This document shows positions 53,954-58,421 of a DNA stretch of 58,421 bases, one piece after another. A program made the position numbers and the translations under genes. The notes under the pieces were generated by a model. That model was not told where the DNA came from and did no database searches. It was given only the letters and a program-made list of their open reading frames with translations. Each line of letters starts with the position of its first letter. Positions within the stretch are counted from its first letter, which is position 1. Source of the DNA: Parabacteroides sp. ZJ-118 (GTDB taxonomy: Bacteria > Bacteroidota > Bacteroidia > Bacteroidales > Tannerellaceae); NCBI RefSeq assembly GCF_011038785.1, contig NZ_JAAKDT010000017.1, forward strand, positions 1-58,421, in the 5' to 3' direction.

Positions 53954-55948
53954 ATGAGTAAAAATATTTTATTCGCTTTTCTCTTTTTAATGGGCGCTAT
54001 CCCGTCGATCGCTCAAAAGAATTATCAGGTCCAGTCTCCGAACCGGGACATAAAGGTGGAGGTTACGGTAGCCGATAAAGTCACTTTCACCATCGCGCAG
54101 GATCATTCGGAGGTGATGAATTCTGCCGTTTCTATGACTTTACAGGGAGGTGAGGTACTTGGCGCTAACCCGAAAGTCTCGAAAGTGACGAAGACCTCGG
54201 TGGATAAGGAAATACCTTCCCCGTTCTATAAGAAAGATGTAGTAAAGGATATCTATAATGAGATGCAAATCTCGTTTCGGGGAGACTACGGATTGGTGTT
54301 CAGGGTTTATAACGATGGCGTCGCTTACCGTTTCACGACGAAAAAAAAGGGATCGATCGTTGTCGCCGACGAGGAGGCTGTCTATACCTTTCCCTCGGAT
54401 TATAAGACATTCACCGCTTACGTGAATAGTACAAAGCCGACGTTCGAGGAGCAATTCTTCAACTCCTTCGAGCAGCCCTACGTAAACGAGACGATCACAA
54501 ACCTGAATGATAAACGCTTGAAGATCCTGCCTCTTTTGGTGGATCTGGGAGATGGTCGCAAGATCTGTATCACGGAAGCCGATCTAGAGGATTTCCCCGG
54601 GATGTTCTTGAATAACGAGACGGGAAAACCTTCCTTGAAAGCGGTTCATGCGCCTTACCCGAAAGTGAAGGAGCAAGGTGGCCATAATCAGTTACAGATG
54701 TTGGTGAAAGAGCGTGAGAACTATATCGCCAAAACATCCGGAACCCGTTCTTTCCCTTGGCGTGCGTTTATAATCTCCCGGAATGATAAGGAGTTGGCCG
54801 ATTGTGATATGGTCTACCGTCTGGCTTCTCCCTCCCGGGTAAGCGATATCTCTTGGATCAAGCCGGGTAAAGTGGCTTGGGATTGGTGGAACGATTGGAA
54901 TCTATACGGCGTGGATTTCCGTGCGGGAATCAATAATCCCACCTACAAGTATTATATAGACTTCGCCGCCCAGCATGGTATTGAGTACGTAATCTTGGAT
55001 GAGGGATGGGCCGTGAACCTGCAAGCGGACATGATGCAAGTGATACCGGAGATCGATCTTCAAGAATTGGTGGATTACGGTAAGTCCAAGAATGTCGGTA
55101 TTATCCTTTGGGCAGGTTATTGGGCCTTCGCCCGTGATATGGAGAATGTCGTGAAGCATTATTCGGATATGGGCGTGAGAGGCTTCAAGGTGGATTTCCT
55201 GGATCGTGACGATCAGGAAATGGTGAACTTTGTCTACAAAGCCTCCGAGGTATGCGCGAAATATAAGATGCTCGTGGATTTCCATGGTGTATTCAAGCCG
55301 ACAGGTCTTCAACGGACCTATCCGAACGTGTTGAACTATGAGGGAGTGAACGGATTGGAGCAAGTGAAGTGGTCTTCCGAGAAGGAGTTCGATATGGTGA
55401 CGTATGATGTCACGATCCCGTTTATCCGTATGATCGCCGGCCCGATGGATTATACGCAAGGTGCTATGCGTAACGCCGCCAGAGGTAATCATCGGCCGGT
55501 AAACTCGGAGCCGATGAGCCAAGGGACCCGTTGCCGCCAGTTGGCTACTTACGTGATCTTCGAGTCTCCTTTCAACATGTTGTGCGATGCCCCGTCTAAT
55601 TACAGGAGGGAAAAGGAATGTACGGATTTTATCGCTCATATACCCACCATCTGGGATGAGACGGTCGCGTTGGATGGAAAAGTTTCCGAGTATGTGGCGA
55701 TCGCCCGCCGTCATGGTAATGCTTGGTATATCGGAGCCTTGACCAATTGGACACCGAGGGAGCTGGATTTAGATTTGTCTTTCTTGGGCGAAGGTGACTA
55801 TACCTTGGAATTATTTAAGGATGGCATAAACGCCGATCGTGCCGCCTGCGATTATAAGAAAGAGATAATCCCCGTGCCGGCAGATCGCAAGTTGAGGATC
55901 CATATGGCTCCCGGTGGTGGCTACGCGGCTCGTATCCAGAAACGATAA
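53954..55948 (+). CDS. GH97 glycosidase, retaining alpha-galactosidase type
   Basis: A 664-residue secreted family 97 glycosidase: signal peptide (about 1-20, IPSIA/QK), N-terminal beta-sandwich (to about 290), TIM barrel (about 300-570) and C-terminal beta domain. It has FKVDFLDRD with D414 and NYEGVNGLE with E469. These align one residue before the nucleophile D415 and acid/base E470 reported for the retaining alpha-galactosidase BT1871 of B. thetaiotaomicron, whereas the inverting SusB alpha-glucosidase subgroup uses glutamates as base. An alpha-galactosidase is thus the best guess. Divergent from the SGNH esterase. Confidence 0.88.
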   Translation: MSKNILFAFLFLMGAIPSIAQKNYQVQSPNRDIKVEVTVADKVTFTIAQDHSEVMNSAVSMTLQGGEVLGANPKVSKVTKTSVDKEIPSPFYKKDVVKDIYNEMQISFRGDYGLVFRVYNDGVAYRFTTKKKGSIVVADEEAVYTFPSDYKTFTAYVNSTKPTFEEQFFNSFEQPYVNETITNLNDKRLKILPLLVDLGDGRKICITEADLEDFPGMFLNNETGKPSLKAVHAPYPKVKEQGGHNQLQMLVKERENYIAKTSGTRSFPWRAFIISRNDKELADCDMVYRLASPSRVSDISWIKPGKVAWDWWNDWNLYGVDFRAGINNPTYKYYIDFAAQHGIEYVILDEGWAVNLQADMMQVIPEIDLQELVDYGKSKNVGIILWAGYWAFARDMENVVKHYSDMGVRGFKVDFLDRDDQEMVNFVYKASEVCAKYKMLVDFHGVFKPTGLQRTYPNVLNYEGVNGLEQVKWSSEKEFDMVTYDVTIPFIRMIAGPMDYTQGAMRNAARGNHRPVNSEPMSQGTRCRQLATYVIFESPFNMLCDAPSNYRREKECTDFIAHIPTIWDETVALDGKVSEYVAIARRHGNAWYIGALTNWTPRELDLDLSFLGEGDYTLELFKDGINADRAACDYKKEIIPVPADRKLRIHMAPGGGYAARIQKR

Positions 55949-56055
55949 TCCTTCTATCGTCTAAAGTGATCCTGCCACTCGTCGAATAAACGCTTGCGCT
56001 CATAGGCGCAGGCGTTGTTTGGATCACCTTAGGACACATCCCTGAACTTTATGCG
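55949..56055. other. Intergenic between GH97 and NlpC genes
   Basis: About 107 bases with CTTAGGACACATC and AAGTGATCC...GGATCACCTT: the arms AAGTGATCC (55964-55972) and GGATCACCTT (56021-56030) are nearly complementary and may fold a hairpin that ends the GH97 transcript. No U-run follows. Confidence 0.35.
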
Positions 56056-56067
56056 TATATTCGCGCC
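56056..56067 (+). promoter_or_regulatory. -7 box of NlpC/P60 gene
   Basis: TATATTCGCGCC, TTCG-type -7 box, 20 bases before the start codon. Confidence 0.4.
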
Positions 56068-56086
56068 TTAATCCAGAGAAAATGAT

Positions 56087-56626
56087 ATGAAGAATAGTAT
56101 TCCTTTAGGGTTTATCCGGATCTTTGTTTTACTTGTATGCCTGGCCTCGTGCGGTAGCGTGAAACAACAAAAAGTAGCTTTGCCTGCCGATTTCAAGGGG
56201 CCGAAGGAGTTGGCTCGCTTATATGGGGTGCGTATCACACCGGAAGATAATATATTCTTGTACAACGAGGGAGCCCGTTGGTTGGGTGTACGTCATAAAT
56301 TGGGAGGAAGCACGAAACGGGGCGTGGATTGCTCCGGTTTCGTGTCGATCGTTTATCGGGAGGTGTACGGAAAACAGCTGGCCCGTTCATCGGCGGATAT
56401 GCTGAAGTATAATTGCAAGAAAGTGAGTCGTGGCAAGTTACAGGAAGGAGATCTGGTCTTTTTCAAGACGAGCCGTGGCGGGAAGCGTGGCGTTCCGAAT
56501 CACGTGGGGATTTACTTGAAAAATGGGCGCTTCATCCATACCAGCACTTCTAGCGGCGTGATGGTAAGTAACCTTAGCGAACCCTATTATACAAGAACTT
56601 GGTTAACGGGTGGTAGGGTAAAATAA
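56087..56626 (+). CDS. NlpC/P60 (C40) lipoprotein
   Basis: A 179-residue cell-wall hydrolase with a lipoprotein signal (lipobox LASC, cysteine 22) and a C40 domain. Catalytic cysteine C82 in RGVDCSGFVSIVY, H139 in PNHVGIYL and the polar third residue H151 in RFIHTST are in place. It should cut peptide bonds of peptidoglycan stems (gamma-D-Glu-diamino acid type) from the outer-membrane inner leaflet. It stands just before serS, each with its own TTCG-type promoter. Confidence 0.93.
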   Translation: MKNSIPLGFIRIFVLLVCLASCGSVKQQKVALPADFKGPKELARLYGVRITPEDNIFLYNEGARWLGVRHKLGGSTKRGVDCSGFVSIVYREVYGKQLARSSADMLKYNCKKVSRGKLQEGDLVFFKTSRGGKRGVPNHVGIYLKNGRFIHTSTSSGVMVSNLSEPYYTRTWLTGGRVK

Positions 56627-56632
56627 AATTAC

Positions 56633-56644
56633 TAAATTCGCGCC
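56633..56644 (+). promoter_or_regulatory. -7 box of serS
   Basis: TAAATTCGCGCC, TTCG-type -7 box, 32 bases before the serS start, nearly identical to the box of the preceding gene. No T-box or other leader structure is seen. Confidence 0.4.
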
Positions 56645-56675
56645 TTAGAAAAACTATTATAAGCATAAATAGAAT

Positions 56676-57950
56676 ATGTTGACAATCAAATTAATCACTG
56701 AAAACACGGATGCTGTGATCCGTGGATTGGAAAAGAAACATTTCAAGGGTGCGAAAGAAAGCATCGATAAAGTGTTGGAATTAAATGATAAAAGACGTGT
56801 CGCGCAAAATCAATTAGATAAGAACCTGGCGGAGGTAAACGCAACTTCGAAGTCGATCGGACAATTAATGAAAGAGGGCAAGCGGGAAGAGGCGGAGGCC
56901 GCCAAGAAACATGTTTCCGAGATCAAGGAGGTGAGCAAGGCTTTGCAGGCTGAGATGGATCAGGCTGCCGAGGAGCTGCGGAACCTGCTTTATACGATCC
57001 CGAACGTACCTTATGATGAGGTGCCCGAGGGTGCCTCCGCTGAGGACAATGTGGTAGAGAAAATGGGAGGTATGGAAACGGAACTTCCGAAGAACGCTCT
57101 TCCGCACTGGGAATTGGCAAAGAAATATGATTTGATTGATTTCGATCTGGGTGTTAAGATCACGGGCGCTGGTTTCCCGGTTTATAAAGGACAGGGCGCT
57201 CGTTTGCAGCGTGCGTTGATCAATTTCTTCCTGGATGAGGCCCGTGACGCCGGTTACTCGGAGATCATGCCGCCTACGGTGGTGAACTCGGCCTCCGGTT
57301 ATGGTACGGGACAGCTTCCGGATAAAGAGGGACAGATGTATCATTGCGAGGTGGACGATTTATATTTGATCCCGACCGCGGAGGTGCCCGTGACAAATAT
57401 TTACCGGGATGTCATTCTGGATGAGAAGCAGTTGCCGGTTAAGAATTGCGCTTATACACAATGTTTCCGTCGTGAGGCAGGTTCCTATGGCAAGGATGTA
57501 CGCGGTTTGAATCGTTTGCATGAATTCTCTAAGGTGGAGTTGGTTCGGATCGATAAACCGGAACACTCCAGGCAATCTCACCAAGAGATGTTGAATCATG
57601 TGGAGGGATTGCTTCAGAAATTGGAGTTGCCGTATCGCATCCTTCGTCTTTGTGGTGGCGATATGAGTTTCACGGCTGCTCTTTGCTTTGATTTCGAGGT
57701 GTATTCCGAGGCACAACAACGCTGGTTGGAAGTTAGCTCCGTGTCCAACTTCGATACGTATCAAGCCAACCGCTTGAAATGCCGCTATCGTGACGAGAAT
57801 AAGAAAACGCAGCTTTGCCATACCTTGAATGGCAGCGCCTTAGCCTTGCCTCGTATCGTAGCCGCCTTATTGGAAAACAACCAAACCCCCGAAGGCATCC
57901 GCGTCCCGAAAGCGTTGATCCCTTACACCGGGTTTGATAGGATCAAATAA
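56676..57950 (+). CDS. serS: Seryl-tRNA synthetase
   Basis: A 424-residue class II synthetase charging tRNA-Ser. The N-terminal coiled coil (about 30-105) that grips the tRNA long arm is evident, then motif 2 CFRREAGSYGKDVRGLNRLHEF (in two parts around 264-286) and motif 3 LNGSALALPRIVAALLEN (about 388-405). Full length. A hairpin lies just behind it. Confidence 0.97.
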   Translation: MLTIKLITENTDAVIRGLEKKHFKGAKESIDKVLELNDKRRVAQNQLDKNLAEVNATSKSIGQLMKEGKREEAEAAKKHVSEIKEVSKALQAEMDQAAEELRNLLYTIPNVPYDEVPEGASAEDNVVEKMGGMETELPKNALPHWELAKKYDLIDFDLGVKITGAGFPVYKGQGARLQRALINFFLDEARDAGYSEIMPPTVVNSASGYGTGQLPDKEGQMYHCEVDDLYLIPTAEVPVTNIYRDVILDEKQLPVKNCAYTQCFRREAGSYGKDVRGLNRLHEFSKVELVRIDKPEHSRQSHQEMLNHVEGLLQKLELPYRILRLCGGDMSFTAALCFDFEVYSEAQQRWLEVSSVSNFDTYQANRLKCRYRDENKKTQLCHTLNGSALALPRIVAALLENNQTPEGIRVPKALIPYTGFDRIK

Positions 57951-57958
57951 GAATGAGT

Positions 57959-57998
57959 GAGGCCATGTCGGGATGCCGTTATATGCGACACAGGCCTC
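57959..57998 (+). terminator. Hairpin after serS
   Basis: GAGGCCATGTCG (57959-57970) pairs with 57986-57998 (CGACACAGGCCTC) with one bulged base and a 15-base loop. No U-run follows; may still end or stabilise the serS mRNA. Confidence 0.5.
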
Positions 57999-58053
57999 CT
58001 GAGCCGCTTGAAGCATCAGTCAATTTGCGAGACGGGGTCGTACGCTAGCTACT

Positions 58054-58295
58054 TGACATTTTGTAAACGGAAGTCCCGGAGAGTCGATTATTCCGGGGCA
58101 AGGGACAAGGCCTCTTCAATTCTACGTTAAAATATATTTAATCGGTTTATCTTTAGATGGATACCGGGAAATGCCCTTTCGTTCTAGCGAAAATCATTCA
58201 TCCGAATGCGTATCCATTGACCTTTTTGGGCGATTCCATTGGGTTACGACTGGGTTCTGACGGGGTTACGATGCCCATTCACGGCTGTTTACAAC
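58054..58295 (-). repeat. Dispersed repeat, copy B, interrupted
   Basis: Reads, on the minus strand, as an ungapped match to 20751-20993 (about 89 percent). The match stops exactly at 58295/58296 where the GTAAGCG end of an IS-like element begins, so the rest of this copy probably lies beyond the element. Contains the same CCGGA/TCCGG hairpin and AT-rich core. Confidence 0.85.
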
Positions 58296-58329
58296 GTAAG
58301 CGTCCAAGCACAGCCTGAGTAAAACCGAC

Positions 58330-58340
58330 TACATTCGCGG
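58330..58340 (+). promoter_or_regulatory. -7 box of IS66 accessory gene
   Basis: TACATTCGCGG, the same TTCG-type box as chromosomal genes here, 24 bases before the start codon of the IS frame. Confidence 0.4.
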
Positions 58341-58364
58341 CTGTAACATTAATCTTGATAAATT

Positions 58365-58421
58365 ATGTATTACAGCAACGAAGATTTTGAAAACTTTTAC
58401 ATTCGCTACAAGGCGGAGGGT
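58365..58421 (+). CDS. Partial IS66 accessory protein (TnpA-like)
   Basis: The first 19 codons (MYYSNEDFENFYIRYKAEG) are inside the window. The acidic/aromatic start followed by a helix resembles the small helix-turn-helix ORF that precedes TnpB and the transposase in Bacteroidota IS66 elements, as I remember it. The rest lies to the right. Confidence 0.5.
   Translation, partial: MYYSNEDFENFYIRYKAEG

Larger units (their letters stand above)
58296..58421 (+). mobile_element. Left end of probable IS66-family element
   Basis: GTAAGCGTCCAAGCACAGCC has the GTAAGCG start usual for IS66-family terminal repeats, and within 70 bases a small frame of the accessory-ORF type begins. The element abuts the dispersed repeat without spacer. 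The right end is outside the window, so terminal repeat and 8-base target duplication cannot be checked. Confidence 0.6.

Noticed and set aside
54902-55714. Open frame of 270 codons opposite the GH97 gene
   Set aside because: Antisense shadow of a well-supported glycosidase; composition (His, Arg, Ile) is typical of antisense translation.
56627-56675. T-box or other aminoacyl-tRNA synthetase leader before serS
   Set aside because: Only 49 bases separate serS from the preceding gene, too short for a T-box, and no structure is visible.

Overview
The window looks like chromosomal DNA of a Parabacteroides species, most likely close to P. distasonis. This rests on gene content (GH97 and GH2 glycosidases, DUF5686/DUF5916/DUF1460/DUF3332 proteins, KdsA, a eukaryotic-type glycogen branching enzyme, a 660-residue NagB-like/PIG-L fusion), on Bacteroidota promoter boxes (TAnnTTTG, sometimes with TTTG upstream) and on the near absence of Shine-Dalgarno sequences. 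The organism name is an inference from memory of these families. No rRNA, tRNA or CRISPR array was found. Genes are dense on both strands, mostly in operons of two to four.

Layout. 1-4.3 kb: the start of a possible transposase running off the left edge, a secreted GH2 beta-galactosidase and a small DUF3332 lipoprotein. 4.5-14 kb: an ABC-F ATPase, two tandem nagA paralogues, the NagB-like/PIG-L fusion, a BASS-type transporter, an O6-alkylguanine-DNA methyltransferase, ferritin and a DUF695 protein. 14-20.3 kb, minus strand: the threonine operon thrA - PGM-like gene - thrC, behind a leader that resembles an attenuator, and a DMT exporter upstream. 20.4-21.1 kb: a gene-free stretch with a repeat whose inverted copy lies at the right edge. 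21.1-30.8 kb: cutC, a DUF5916 protein, pspC-uvrB-DUF1460, a DUF5686 outer-membrane protein and a Crp/Fnr regulator. 30.9-35.9 kb, minus strand: miaA-kdsA, gap, a YtxH/holin-like/hypothetical envelope cassette and prmA. 36.5-41 kb: a ROK kinase, recJ-recQ. 41.3-46 kb: tsaC, a sugar-phosphate transferase, a ClC channel and fmt. 46.1-58 kb: a Kef-type antiporter, glgB-manA-pncC, divergent SGNH esterase and GH97 alpha-galactosidase, an NlpC/P60 lipoprotein and serS. At 58.05-58.42 kb the inverted repeat copy is interrupted by what looks like the left end of an IS66-family element.

Functional themes. Amino sugar and glycan use: GH2, GH97, SGNH, nagA x2, NagB/PIG-L, ROK kinase. Aspartate-family amino acid synthesis: the thr operon, with a PGM-like protein where homoserine kinase is expected. 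Envelope building and upkeep: KdsA, the sugar transferase, DUF1460 and NlpC hydrolases, the YtxH/holin cassette. DNA repair: MGMT, UvrB, RecJ, RecQ. The most interesting items are the NagB-like domain that has lost its deaminase residues yet is fused to an intact PIG-L deacetylase motif beside two divergent NagA copies; a consensus promoter for miaA built into the terminator hairpin of gap, giving an apparently leaderless mRNA; the thr leader; and an 89 percent identical non-coding repeat pair, one copy split by an IS.
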